From contig JAHCJW010000009.1 in assembly GCA_026126125.1 (NCBI GenBank), forward strand, positions 1 through 50,698: a DNA stretch of 50,698 nucleotides. Direction: 5' to 3'. Of this stretch, positions 25,401 through 32,798 are shown one piece after another (positions within the stretch are counted from its first letter, which is position 1; each line of letters opens with the position of its first letter). A model generated the notes under the pieces. It searched no databases, had not been told where the DNA came from, and saw only the letters and a list, made by a program, of their open reading frames with translations. The DNA is from Devosia sp. (GTDB lineage Bacteria > Pseudomonadota > Alphaproteobacteria > Rhizobiales > Devosiaceae). Made by a program: the position numbers and the translations under genes.

Positions 25401-26348
25401 TCACAGAACATGCGTTGGAAGAGGGCGGCCATCGAAGTGGGCCGAGAGGTTGTCGAGCATCAGCGCGCCCATGGCGCGGCGCGTTGCCTCGGTGGCCGAG
25501 CCGTGATGGGGCTGGAGCAACACATTGCTCAATCTGCGAAATCGCGGATCGAGCCTGGGTTCGCCTTCGAATACGTCAAGGGCCGCCGCGCCGAGCCGGC
25601 CGGTTTCGAGCGCATCGAGCAATGCAAGCTCATCGATATTTGAGGCGCGAGACACATTGACGAGCAGACCATTTGGCCCGAGGGCGTGGATGACGGATTC
25701 GTTGACGATATGGCGGGTCGCCGCGCCGCCCGTCAGTGTGACGAAGAGCACATCGCTCCATTCCGCCAGAGCCAGCGCATTGTCGATAAAGGTAAAATTG
25801 GGAGCGTCGTTTCGGGGGGAGCGGTTGGTATAGGCGATCTCCATATCGAAACCGACCAGACGCCGAGCCACTTCCATGCCGATACGGCCCATGCCCAGAA
25901 TGCCGACCTTCTGCCCGAAGGCGCGGCGCTGCAGCGACAGGGGACCCTTTTCGGCCCAGTTTCCTGTACGCACCCAGGCATCGCCGGCAACGATGCCGCG
26001 GGCCTGGGCCAGCATCATGGTGACGGCGAGATCGGCTACGTCCTTGGTCAGCACGTCCGGCGTATTGGTCACGCGAATGCCGCGCTCGCGGGCGGCGTCG
26101 AGATCGACCGCATCATAGCCAACGCCATAGACCGAAATGATTTCGAGATTTGGCAGCGCAGCGATCAGGTCGCGCTTGGCGCCGAGTTCGCCGCGTGTGG
26201 CGATGCCCCTGATTTCGTTGGCATGCTGACGAATGAAAGCCTCCTTGTCGGAGGCCTCGAAATAGCGGTGCATCGTGAATCTAGCGTCCAGCGCCCCAAC
26301 GTCCCATGCGGGGTAGGGGCCCATTTGCAGAATGTGAGGTTTGCTCAT
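25401..26348 (-). CDS. 2-hydroxyacid dehydrogenase (2-ketogluconate/glyoxylate reductase type)
   Basis: D-isomer-specific 2-hydroxyacid dehydrogenase of 315 residues. The NAD loop GILGMGRIG is at about 149-157. The catalytic triad is Arg234 (NVSRASN), Glu263 (FEGEP) and His281 or His282 (QPHHGSATEATR). It fits the GhrB-like group that reduces 2-ketogluconate, glyoxylate or hydroxypyruvate. It is the first gene of the minus-strand pair with idnD, 7 bases upstream. In context it would convert 2-ketogluconate or 2-keto-L-idonate-type acids to aldonates. Confidence 0.88.
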   Translation of the reverse strand: MSKPHILQMGPYPAWDVGALDARFTMHRYFEASDKEAFIRQHANEIRGIATRGELGAKRDLIAALPNLEIISVYGVGYDAVDLDAARERGIRVTNTPDVLTKDVADLAVTMMLAQARGIVAGDAWVRTGNWAEKGPLSLQRRAFGQKVGILGMGRIGMEVARRLVGFDMEIAYTNRSPRNDAPNFTFIDNALALAEWSDVLFVTLTGGAATRHIVNESVIHALGPNGLLVNVSRASNIDELALLDALETGRLGAAALDVFEGEPRLDPRFRRLSNVLLQPHHGSATEATRRAMGALMLDNLSAHFDGRPLPTHVL

Positions 26349-26434
26349 CGCCGGCTCGTCCAGATCAATACAATGCCCAACAAGCTAGCAAACCCATATG
26401 CGCGCGTGATCTGCTCGTGCCGCGATATGGCGAT

Positions 26435-26449
26435 AGCAAAGCCTTATGG
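26435..26449 (-). promoter_or_regulatory. LysR-like box between the hydroxyacid dehydrogenase and accB
   Basis: On the minus strand CCATAAGGCTTTGCT, extended by ATC, gives ATA-N9-TAT and T-N11-A. It matches the site at 3480 at 13 of 15 positions. It lies in the 248-base divergent gap, so it could control the hydroxyacid dehydrogenase-idnD pair, the accB operon, or both. Nothing else is evident in the gap. Confidence 0.48.
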
Positions 26450-26596
26450 TTGGGGGCCTTGTGGCGGTCTATCCATGGGCTGTTTCCAATGGACCCATTG
26501 CACAAAGTTCTGGCCCCATTCCGGCGATGGCGTGTTAGCCAATCACAAGGTGGCGGATAGATCCGTCTTTGGCAAACCACTGGACTTGGCGAACTC

Positions 26597-26989
26597 ATGG
26601 ACCTCGATCGTCTCAAGGAAATTCTGGACTGGATGGAGCGGTCTTCCGTTGCCGAACTGCAGATATCCGATGGCGATTTCGAGGTTCATCTGAAAAAGGC
26701 AGAGGGCGCGGTCGGTGCTCCGCCAATTGCGGCCGTTGTGCCCGAAAGGCCAGCCGGTCATGAGGTCGTTTCCACCAGTTTCGGTGTCATCCATCTGCGC
26801 CCCGCGCCCGATAGTCCGCCATTCGTGACCCTGGGGCAGACGGTCGTCGTGGGGCAGTCGCTCTGCACGATCGAAGCCATGAAAGTGTTCAGTCCGATCG
26901 AGGCTGAGCGTGCGGGCAAGATTGCGGCCATCCTGATTGAAGACGGCGCCGAAGTCGGCGCGGGTCACGCCCTGTTCCGGATCGAGTAG
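26597..26989 (+). CDS. accB: Biotin carboxyl carrier protein (AccB type)
   Basis: Carrier protein of 130 residues. The AccB N-terminal motif is LDRLKEILDWMERSSVAELQ (3-22), a linker spans about 35-58, and the biotinyl barrel follows with EAMKV, Lys96 being the biotin site. It is shorter than a typical housekeeping AccB because the linker is reduced. It lies 3 bases before accC and is followed by a pxpC-like gene, so it probably shuttles CO2 to a PxpC-type acceptor rather than to acetyl-CoA carboxyltransferase. The ribosome site is weak. Confidence 0.88.
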   Translation: MDLDRLKEILDWMERSSVAELQISDGDFEVHLKKAEGAVGAPPIAAVVPERPAGHEVVSTSFGVIHLRPAPDSPPFVTLGQTVVVGQSLCTIEAMKVFSPIEAERAGKIAAILIEDGAEVGAGHALFRIE

Positions 26990-26992
26990 GTC

Positions 26993-28360
26993 ATGTTCGA
27001 TACGCTGCTCATCGCCAATCGTGGCGAAATCGCCTTGCGCATCCAGCGCGCCGCCAAAGGGCTTGGTCTTAGGACCGTCTGCGTCTACTCCCAAGCCGAC
27101 GCTGGCGCGCCCTATCTTGAAATTGCCGACGAAGCGATCTGCATCGGGCCGGCGCCGGCGCGCAACAGCTATCTCAATGTCGATGCCATCGTGCTCGCCG
27201 CCTTGCAGACCGGGGCAGGCGCTATTCATCCGGGCTATGGTTTCCTGTCGGAAAATGCTGAGTTTGTCGATACGATTCAAGCAGCCGGACTAACCTTCGT
27301 GGGCCCCAGCGCCAAGTGCATCCGTACCATGGGCGACAAAGTTGCCGCCAAGCGCGCCATGATTGCCGCTGGCGTGCCCTGTGTTCCGGGCCCCGATAGT
27401 GCGCTTCCGGCCGATATCGCCTCGATCAAGGCGGTGGCCGATGAAATCGGCTATCCCGTTATTCTCAAGGCCGCCGGCGGCGGCGGCGGTCGTGGTATGC
27501 GCGTCGTGCGCAGCGGTGATGAATTGGCGGCGGCGGCGGCGTTGACCCGCGAGGAAGCACAGCGCTTCTTCAACAATCCCGACATCTATATCGAAAAATT
27601 CCTGCAAAATCCGCGGCATGTGGAGATTCAGGTGCTTTGCGACGCCCATGGCACCGCCCTTTGGTTGGGCGATCGGGATTGCTCCATGCAGCGGCGGCAC
27701 CAGAAAGTGATCGAAGAGGCGCCGGCGCCCGGCATCGACCGCTCACTGATCACCGAGGTTGGCGAGCGTTGCGCAAATGCCTGCCGTCAGATCGGCTATG
27801 TCGGCGCCGGCACATTTGAATTTCTTTATGAGGATGGAGAATTCTACTTCATCGAAATGAATACGCGGGTGCAGGTGGAACATCCGGTCACCGAAATGGT
27901 TACCGGGATCGACATTGTCACGCTGCAGATCCAGGTGGCGATGGGGCTTCCCCTCACTCTCTCGCAGTCGGATATCGTGACGCACGGACATTCAATCGAA
28001 TGCCGCATCAATGCCGAAGATCCCTATAGTTTCCTGCCCTCGCCGGGCACCGTGACGGGCATGGTCCTGCCGGCGGGGGAAGGGGTTAGGCTCGATACCC
28101 ATATCCGTTCTGGCTACACCATTCCCAGCCAGTACGACTCGATGATCGCCAAACTGATCGTGCATGGCGAGGATCGTCAGGAAGCGCTGGTGCGCATGCG
28201 GGCCGCTCTTGCCGCTTTCGAAGTGCAGGGCATAGTAACCAATATTGCGCTTCAGGCCGACCTCATGCGTGACGGTGGCTTCGTCGCAGGGGGCGTCAAC
28301 ATTCACTACCTTGAACATTGGCTGACTGCGCGTTCGGCCCAGTCGGGGGCGGCGGCATGA
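26993..28360 (+). CDS. accC: Biotin carboxylase (AccC type)
   Basis: ATP-grasp biotin carboxylase of 455 residues, normal length. It opens with LLIANRGEIALRI, has HPGYGFLSENAEF near 80, the glycine lid AAGGGGGRGMRV near 160-171, the RHQKVIEEAPAPG segment near 238 and the catalytic EMNTRVQVEHPVTE near 287. All expected catalytic residues appear intact. Its stop codon overlaps the start of the pxpC-like gene (ATGA). Inferred role: carboxylates the AccB biotin for a carboxyltransferase made with the PxpC-like protein. Confidence 0.93.
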   Translation: MFDTLLIANRGEIALRIQRAAKGLGLRTVCVYSQADAGAPYLEIADEAICIGPAPARNSYLNVDAIVLAALQTGAGAIHPGYGFLSENAEFVDTIQAAGLTFVGPSAKCIRTMGDKVAAKRAMIAAGVPCVPGPDSALPADIASIKAVADEIGYPVILKAAGGGGGRGMRVVRSGDELAAAAALTREEAQRFFNNPDIYIEKFLQNPRHVEIQVLCDAHGTALWLGDRDCSMQRRHQKVIEEAPAPGIDRSLITEVGERCANACRQIGYVGAGTFEFLYEDGEFYFIEMNTRVQVEHPVTEMVTGIDIVTLQIQVAMGLPLTLSQSDIVTHGHSIECRINAEDPYSFLPSPGTVTGMVLPAGEGVRLDTHIRSGYTIPSQYDSMIAKLIVHGEDRQEALVRMRAALAAFEVQGIVTNIALQADLMRDGGFVAGGVNIHYLEHWLTARSAQSGAAA

Positions 28361-29340
28361 TCGAGATCTTGAGCACTGCACCACTGTCCATGGTGCAGGA
28401 TACAGGGCGTGTCGGTTTTTACCGGGATGGCGTCGGGCGATGTGGCGCGATGGATACCATATCGCTTGCCCTGGGCAATCTGCTCCTCGCCAATGATCGC
28501 AATGCCGCGGCGATCGAAGTCCCCATTCTGCCCTTTTCCGTGCGGTTCTCCAAAGACGTGGATATCGCGGTCATGGGGGCGGATTGCGCGACACGCCTCG
28601 GCGATCTTGAATTGCCCCCTGACTGGGCTATTAGGGCGCAAGCCGGCGAGGTTCTGACCCTGTCGGCGCCGCGCTCCGGGTGCCGGGCCTATCTGTGCGT
28701 GGGTGGCGGCATAGATGTGCCGGAAGTGTTGGGATCGCGCAGTACGCAGTTGCGCGGCGAATTTGGCGGGCTCGACGGGCGCATGCTCAGGAAGGGCGAT
28801 CAGTTGTCAGCCGGGCGAGGCGAGACGCGCTTGCCCCCTGCGGGCATGGGCGTTGGGCCGGCGCTGGCGGCACTGCCGCTGGGGGAGGGCGGTGCCGTTC
28901 ATGTCCGCGTGCTGCCCGCTTCCGAATATGGCCTCTTTACCGTCGAGTCCCATGCCGCGCTCTGGGAGAGTGACTGGACCGTCACGCCGCAAAGCAATCG
29001 CTCCGGCTATCGGCTTTCGGGCAGCCAGCTGCGGATGGAAAGCCCCGTGGAACTGCGCTCGCATGGCGTGGTTCCCGGCGTCATTCAGGTGCCCGCAGGT
29101 GGGGCGCCGATCATTCAGCTTGCCGATGCGGCGACGATGGGAGGCTATCCCAAGATCGGCACCGTGATCGAGGCCGATCTGTGGCGTCTGGGGCAGGCAC
29201 GTCCGGGCGACATGCTGCGGTTTGTCCAGGCAAGCTATGACGATTCCCTGTTGGCGCTCGATCAGGTGGAAACCTACCTGAGATCGGTCGAAGCCATGGC
29301 AACACGTTTGCGCGGGGCTGCAGCGGGGTGGATCAGATGA
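28357..29340 (+). CDS. PxpC/KipA-like biotin-dependent carboxyltransferase family protein
   Basis: A 327-residue protein of the KipA/urea carboxylase carboxyltransferase half. It shows LSMVQDTGRVGFYRDGVGRCGAMD (about 8-31, split), LGSRSTQLRGEFGGLDGR near 125, QSNRSGYRLSGSQL near 212, SHGVVPGVIQVP near 235 and MGGYPKIGTVIEADLWRL. No pxpB or pxpA adjoins it. Instead it is coupled by ATGA overlaps to accC upstream and to a lysine-less AccB-like gene downstream, which argues for a biotin-dependent rather than purely ATP-dependent reaction. A PxpB partner could come from 1071 or 19528. Confidence 0.86.
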   Translation: MIEILSTAPLSMVQDTGRVGFYRDGVGRCGAMDTISLALGNLLLANDRNAAAIEVPILPFSVRFSKDVDIAVMGADCATRLGDLELPPDWAIRAQAGEVLTLSAPRSGCRAYLCVGGGIDVPEVLGSRSTQLRGEFGGLDGRMLRKGDQLSAGRGETRLPPAGMGVGPALAALPLGEGGAVHVRVLPASEYGLFTVESHAALWESDWTVTPQSNRSGYRLSGSQLRMESPVELRSHGVVPGVIQVPAGGAPIIQLADAATMGGYPKIGTVIEADLWRLGQARPGDMLRFVQASYDDSLLALDQVETYLRSVEAMATRLRGAAAGWIR

Positions 29341-29711
29341 TCACAGTCGACGATCTCGATCGCATGCTGGCCCTTATGGGCGAACATGGCCTGCAGATGC
29401 TGGACGTGCGGGAAGGCGAGACGCGCGTCCGGATCGTTCTGGGGCGGGGGCCGCCAGAACCCGTCAAGATGAGCGTGAAAACCATCATTAAGACTGAGGC
29501 AATAGGCACTTTTGTCCCGACTCATCCGCGTTTGGCGGTGCCAATGGTGGCTGTGGGCGACAAGGTGATGGAGCGTGAGATCGTTGGCTTCCTGGCGTCG
29601 GGGGCAGTGCTAATGCCGATCCGTGCAAGCGCTTCTGGCCACGTGACAAGCATTCATGCGAGGCCGGGTGAACTGCTCGGCTTTGGGGCACCAGTGCTAA
29701 GTCTGGCTTAG
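29337..29711 (+). CDS. AccB-like biotinyl-domain protein lacking the biotin lysine
   Basis: A 124-residue AccB-shaped protein. The N-terminal motif VDDLDRMLALMGEHGLQMLD is at 4-23, followed by a basic linker and a biotinyl-type barrel from about 56. Aligned with the accB in the same operon, the EAMKV biotin site corresponds to ASGAV, so Lys96 is replaced by Ala90. ATG 29337 overlaps the upstream stop (ATGA), giving an exact coupling, and is preferred to GTG 29328. It ends accB-accC-pxpC-accB'. A structural, lipoyl/biotinyl-like docking or regulatory role is inferred. Confidence 0.78.
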   Translation: MITVDDLDRMLALMGEHGLQMLDVREGETRVRIVLGRGPPEPVKMSVKTIIKTEAIGTFVPTHPRLAVPMVAVGDKVMEREIVGFLASGAVLMPIRASASGHVTSIHARPGELLGFGAPVLSLA

Positions 29712-30079
29712 TTGTTTAGTGCCGGCATTTGGCGGCTGGGATCGATGGTGAACCGCTCCGGCCGTGAAGGCCGGCTCCATCCGTAGCAATTCCTCGAACA
29801 CCACCAGCGCCTTCAGGCCGCTTCTGAGCGCCGTCACCCGGTCCTTGGTCCGCAGCGACAAGCGCACAACGTCGCTTTCCACCCGCCCGGTCCAGGCGCG
29901 GGGAATTCATTTGCGCACGTCATAGATCGCACCGACCTTTTCCACACAGGCGCCCTTGGCCGCCATGCTCGTCTTCGCCTCCAGAGCCAATCGGCCGGAG
30001 AACGGACCGACACGTGCAGATGCATGTGTCTCGAAGATTCTTCGGGAGCCTAAGTCGTTGAAAATACTGGATTTCAGGA
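29712..30079 (-). pseudogene. Broken minus-strand reading frame next to the tRNA-Ser 3' end
   Basis: No intact gene fills this stretch. On the minus strand one frame runs GPFSGRLALEAKTSMAAKG through VEKVGAIYDVRK to a TGA. It then continues in the same frame as RVESDVVRLSLRTKDRVTALRSG and on to a stop near 29707. It looks like one coding frame interrupted by a stop. I do not recognise the family; an integration-related remnant is possible given its position at a tRNA 3' end. A CCGGCC-GTGAA-GGCCGG hairpin lies at 29758-29774. Confidence 0.3.
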
Positions 30080-30082
30080 AGC

Positions 30083-30172
30083 TGGCGGAGAGAAAGGGAT
30101 TCGAACCCTTGAGACGGTTCCCCGCCTACACACTTTCCAGGCGTGCGCCTTCGACCACTCGGCCACCTCTCC
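30083..30172 (-). tRNA. tRNA-Ser (anticodon GGA)
   Basis: Class II tRNA with a long variable arm, read on the minus strand from GGAGAGGTGGCCGAGTGG to CTCTCCGCCA. The anticodon loop is CTGGAAA with anticodon GGA (reads UCC and UCU). The T-arm is GGTTCGAATCC, and CCA is encoded. The acceptor ends pair. Serine tRNAs are frequent integration targets, and its 3' end faces the accessory region on the left. Confidence 0.97.
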
Positions 30173-30184
30173 GCATCGCCGGGA

Positions 30185-30268
30185 AGCGATCCGCTGGCGG
30201 ATCGCTCAAGCCGCTTGGAAGGCGGCTGCGAGCGTGGCGCAATATACTCATGATCGTTGCCGGCGCAA
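30185..30268 (-). promoter_or_regulatory. tRNA-Ser promoter and structured leader
   Basis: On the minus strand TTGCGC (30268-30263) and TATATT (30246-30241) are separated by 16 bases, a good sigma-70-like promoter. Between the expected start near 30234 and the tRNA lie two stem-loops: a 6-bp stem AGCCGC/GCGGCT (30209-30227) and a 10-bp perfect stem AGCGATCCGC-TG-GCGGATCGCT (30185-30206). The plus strand from 30269 to 30403 shows nothing else. Confidence 0.5.
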
Positions 30269-30403
30269 GGGATCTTCGCCACTCTGTCACCATTGTTTTT
30301 TGCCGGGCTCTGCCATCTTGTGAGACGGCCGCCGAACATGCCACAAGGATAGACAGGCCAAAGACGCAGGCGGCGGTTCCCTGGCCAAGTACGGAAAAGG
30401 TGA

Positions 30404-30727
30404 ATGCGGCTAGCCTTGAGACTATTGGGCACCTGGCTCATCGGCCTGGCGATGGTTTTGCTTGTCATCGACGGAACAAGGTCGCTCGCGGCCAATCACC
30501 TGGTCCTGTCGAGTTTGGGCAAGACATGGGCAGGTCTGCACGAGCCCAGTCTTGTGGCGGTGCGCGGGTTTTTCGATAGCCGTTTCTTTGCCGATCTGCT
30601 TGCCTCGCTCTTTGAAATCGTTCTGACCTATCCTGCCTTCGCGGTGATCGGCGTGCCCGGAATCGTACTGGCGCTGCTGGGCCGGCGCCGGCGTCCCGAG
30701 CGTTTTCTGCGCCAGGATGAAATCTGA
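30404..30727 (+). CDS. Small conserved-type membrane protein of unknown function
   Basis: A 107-residue protein with two strong hydrophobic segments (about 5-24 and 70-93) and a highly basic tail ([12 protein letters not shown]). There is no signal cleavage site, so it is probably an inner-membrane protein with both ends in the cytoplasm. The ATG has AAAAGG a few bases upstream. It lies 53 bases before msrA. I do not recognise a functional family. Confidence 0.7.
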   Translation: MRLALRLLGTWLIGLAMVLLVIDGTRSLAANHLVLSSLGKTWAGLHEPSLVAVRGFFDSRFFADLLASLFEIVLTYPAFAVIGVPGIVLALLGRRRRPERFLRQDEI

Positions 30728-30780
30728 CCCTGTCGAAAACCGCTCCGGCACCCCATATTGGGGCGCGAAAGGAGACCGTC

Positions 30781-31437
30781 ATGTTCTTCCGCAGCAAACC
30801 ATCGACATTGCCTTCCGCCGCCGAGGCCCTGCCGGGCCGGACGACGCCAATGCCTGTTGCCCCCGATCATTTCGTCAATGGCAGCCCGCTCAAGGGGCCT
30901 TATCCCGAAGGCGCCCAGACGATCTATTTCGGCCTGGGCTGTTTCTGGGGCGCCGAGCGCCTGTTCTGGCAATTGCCCGGCGTCATCGTCACCGCTGTCG
31001 GCTATCAGGGCGGGCACACGCCCAATCCGAGCTATGAAGAGGCCTGTTCGGGCCTGACCGGACACACCGAAAGCGTCAAGGTCGTCTACGATCCCAAGCG
31101 CATCTCGCTCGAAACCCTGCTCAGGACCTTCTGGGAAGAGCATGACCCGACCCAGGGCATGCGCCAGGGCAATGATGTGGGCACGCAATATCGCTCGGCC
31201 ATCTATACCACCACGCCGGAACAGGCCCAGATCGTCGCGCAGAGCCGCGCCGCCTATGAGGGGGCGCTGCGCGCGCAGGGGCTTGGCCCCATCACCACCG
31301 AGATCGCCGCGGCCGGCCCCTTCTATTATGCCGAAACCTATCACCAGCAATATCTGGCCAAGAACCCCACTGGCTATTGCGGGCTCAACGGCACCGGGGT
31401 GAGCTGCCCCATCGGCCTCGGCGTTGCGGCCCGATAG
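30781..31437 (+). CDS. msrA: Peptide-methionine (S)-S-oxide reductase MsrA
   Basis: Reduces methionine S-sulfoxide in damaged proteins. The 218-residue protein has the active-site GCFWGAER with Cys54, [22 protein letters not shown] (about 78-99, split), [21 protein letters not shown] and the C-terminal resolving-cysteine region [18 protein letters not shown]. The N-terminal 45-residue extension is typical of alphaproteobacterial cytosolic MsrA. The ribosome site is AAAGGAGA. It overlaps the next gene slightly. Confidence 0.95.
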   Translation: MFFRSKPSTLPSAAEALPGRTTPMPVAPDHFVNGSPLKGPYPEGAQTIYFGLGCFWGAERLFWQLPGVIVTAVGYQGGHTPNPSYEEACSGLTGHTESVKVVYDPKRISLETLLRTFWEEHDPTQGMRQGNDVGTQYRSAIYTTTPEQAQIVAQSRAAYEGALRAQGLGPITTEIAAAGPFYYAETYHQQYLAKNPTGYCGLNGTGVSCPIGLGVAAR

Positions 31438-31807
31438 CCATGGCGCCGTGCCGACGCTGTTCGGCCGCGACGGTTTTGAAGCCTTCGTGCTGCGCCTGCC
31501 CGCCACGACCCTGGTGCGGCAATGGCACGATGATTCGGTGGCCAAGCTCGGCGGCAAGATTTTCGCTCTGCTCGATAAGGAGCAGGGCGAGGTCTGGCTC
31601 AAAGTGCCGGAAATGAGCTTCTCCCTGCTGTGCGAATTGCCGTTCATCCGGCCGGCGCCCTATTTTGCCCGCGCCTCCTGGGTGGCCATCGCGCCGCAGA
31701 GCCCGCTGCGCGAGGATGAGGTCGGCGCCTATCTGGTCGAAGCCCACCGTCTGGTCGCGCTGCGTCTCACCCGCAAGCTGCGCCGCGAGCTGGGGCTGTG
31801 TGGTTGA
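31424..31807 (+). CDS. YjbR/MmcQ-like protein
   Basis: A protein of 127 residues or fewer resembling the YjbR/MmcQ fold: [22 protein letters not shown] (about 13-34, split), [18 protein letters not shown] and a C-terminal [16 protein letters not shown] helix. Start is unsure: TTG 31424 overlaps msrA by 14 bases, while GTG 31448 would give a start next to TLFGRDGF. Neither has a strong ribosome site. Family members are of unknown or DNA-binding-like function. Confidence 0.65.
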   Translation: MRPDSHGAVPTLFGRDGFEAFVLRLPATTLVRQWHDDSVAKLGGKIFALLDKEQGEVWLKVPEMSFSLLCELPFIRPAPYFARASWVAIAPQSPLREDEVGAYLVEAHRLVALRLTRKLRRELGLCG

Positions 31808-31849
31808 GCGGCATTGGAGGGCGGCAAAGGCGGGCCTTTCCGGTTTTTG

Positions 31850-31871
31850 TTGCGAATGATTTGCAATTGCA
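31850..31871. promoter_or_regulatory. Fur-family (Mur-like) operator upstream of sitABCD
   Basis: TTGCGAATGATTTGCAA (31850-31866) is a near-perfect 17-bp palindrome (TTGC-n-AAT-n-ATT-n-GCAA), overlapped by the perfect palindrome TGCAATTGCA (31862-31871). This resembles Mur/Fur boxes of Rhizobiales sit operons and lies 37 bases before sitA. Repression by manganese- or iron-loaded Fur/Mur is the likely control. Confidence 0.72.
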
Positions 31872-31907
31872 TTATCGTCCGGACAATGATCTCGTCCGGA
31901 GACCGTC

Positions 31908-32798
31908 ATGCATCGCCGCCTGCTCCTTGCTCTAACCCTCTTGGCCCCCCTTGCTCTGGGCGGGCCCGTCGCCGCTGAGGACCGGCTCAAGGCGGTGACC
32001 AGCTTCACCATTCTGGCGGATATGGCGCGCAACGTCGCCGGGGAGGCGATCGAGGTGGTGTCGATCACCAAGCCGGGCGCCGAAATCCACAATTACCAGC
32101 CCACGCCCGGCGATCTGGTTGCGGCTCAGGATGCCGATCTCATCTTGTGGAACGGGCTCAATCTCGAGCAGTGGTTTTCCCGGTTTCTCGACAATCTGCC
32201 CGACGTGCCCAATGCGGTGCTGACCGAAGGCATCGAGCCGATCGGCATCGGCGAGGGGCCCTATGCGGGCAAGCCCAATCCGCATGCCTGGATGTCGCCC
32301 ACCGACGCCTTGGTCTATGTCGACAATATCCGCGCCGCTTTCGCCGCGCTCGACCCGGCCAATGCCGATCTCTATGCCGCCAATGCCGCCGCCTATGCCG
32401 ACCGGATCACCGCCAGCGTGGCGCCGATTCGCGCGGCGCTGGCGAATATTGCCGAGGACAGGCGCTGGCTCGTCACTTCGGAAGGCGCCTTTTCCTACCT
32501 GACGCGCGATTTCGGGCTCAAGGAACTCTATCTCTGGCCGATCAACGCCGATCAGCAGGGCACGCCGCGCCAGGTGCGCGAGGTGATCGACGCGGTGCGC
32601 GCGCACGATATCGGCGTTATTTTTTCCGAATCGACCATTTCCCCGCGCCCGGCCGAGCAGGTGGCGCGCGAAACCGGCATCGCCTATGGCGGCGTGCTCT
32701 ATGTCGATTCGCTCTCGGAAAGCGACGGACCTGTACCGACCTATCTCGACCTGTTGAAAGTGACCACCTCGACCATTGCCGCAGGCCTGTCCCGATGA
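31908..32798 (+). CDS. sitA: Manganese/iron ABC transporter substrate-binding protein SitA
   Basis: Periplasmic cluster A-I metal-binding protein of 296 residues. It has a Sec signal ([19 protein letters not shown], cleavage near VAAED). The metal ligands are His61 (EIHNYQ), His126 (NPHAWMS), Glu192 (SEGAFSYL) and Asp267 (YVDSLSE). Two His with Glu and Asp, and no His-rich loop, point to manganese or iron rather than zinc. It is the first gene of sitABCD, with ATGA overlap to sitB. Confidence 0.93.
   Translation: MHRRLLLALTLLAPLALGGPVAAEDRLKAVTSFTILADMARNVAGEAIEVVSITKPGAEIHNYQPTPGDLVAAQDADLILWNGLNLEQWFSRFLDNLPDVPNAVLTEGIEPIGIGEGPYAGKPNPHAWMSPTDALVYVDNIRAAFAALDPANADLYAANAAAYADRITASVAPIRAALANIAEDRRWLVTSEGAFSYLTRDFGLKELYLWPINADQQGTPRQVREVIDAVRAHDIGVIFSESTISPRPAEQVARETGIAYGGVLYVDSLSESDGPVPTYLDLLKVTTSTIAAGLSR

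Noticed and set aside
27470-27545. Short GGC/GCG repeats in accC
   Set aside because: They encode the glycine lid and an alanine run of biotin carboxylase, not a repeat element.
32147-32794. N-terminal extension of SitB by over 200 residues
   Set aside because: It is the alternate frame of sitA; the true start at 32795 overlaps the sitA stop as ATGA.
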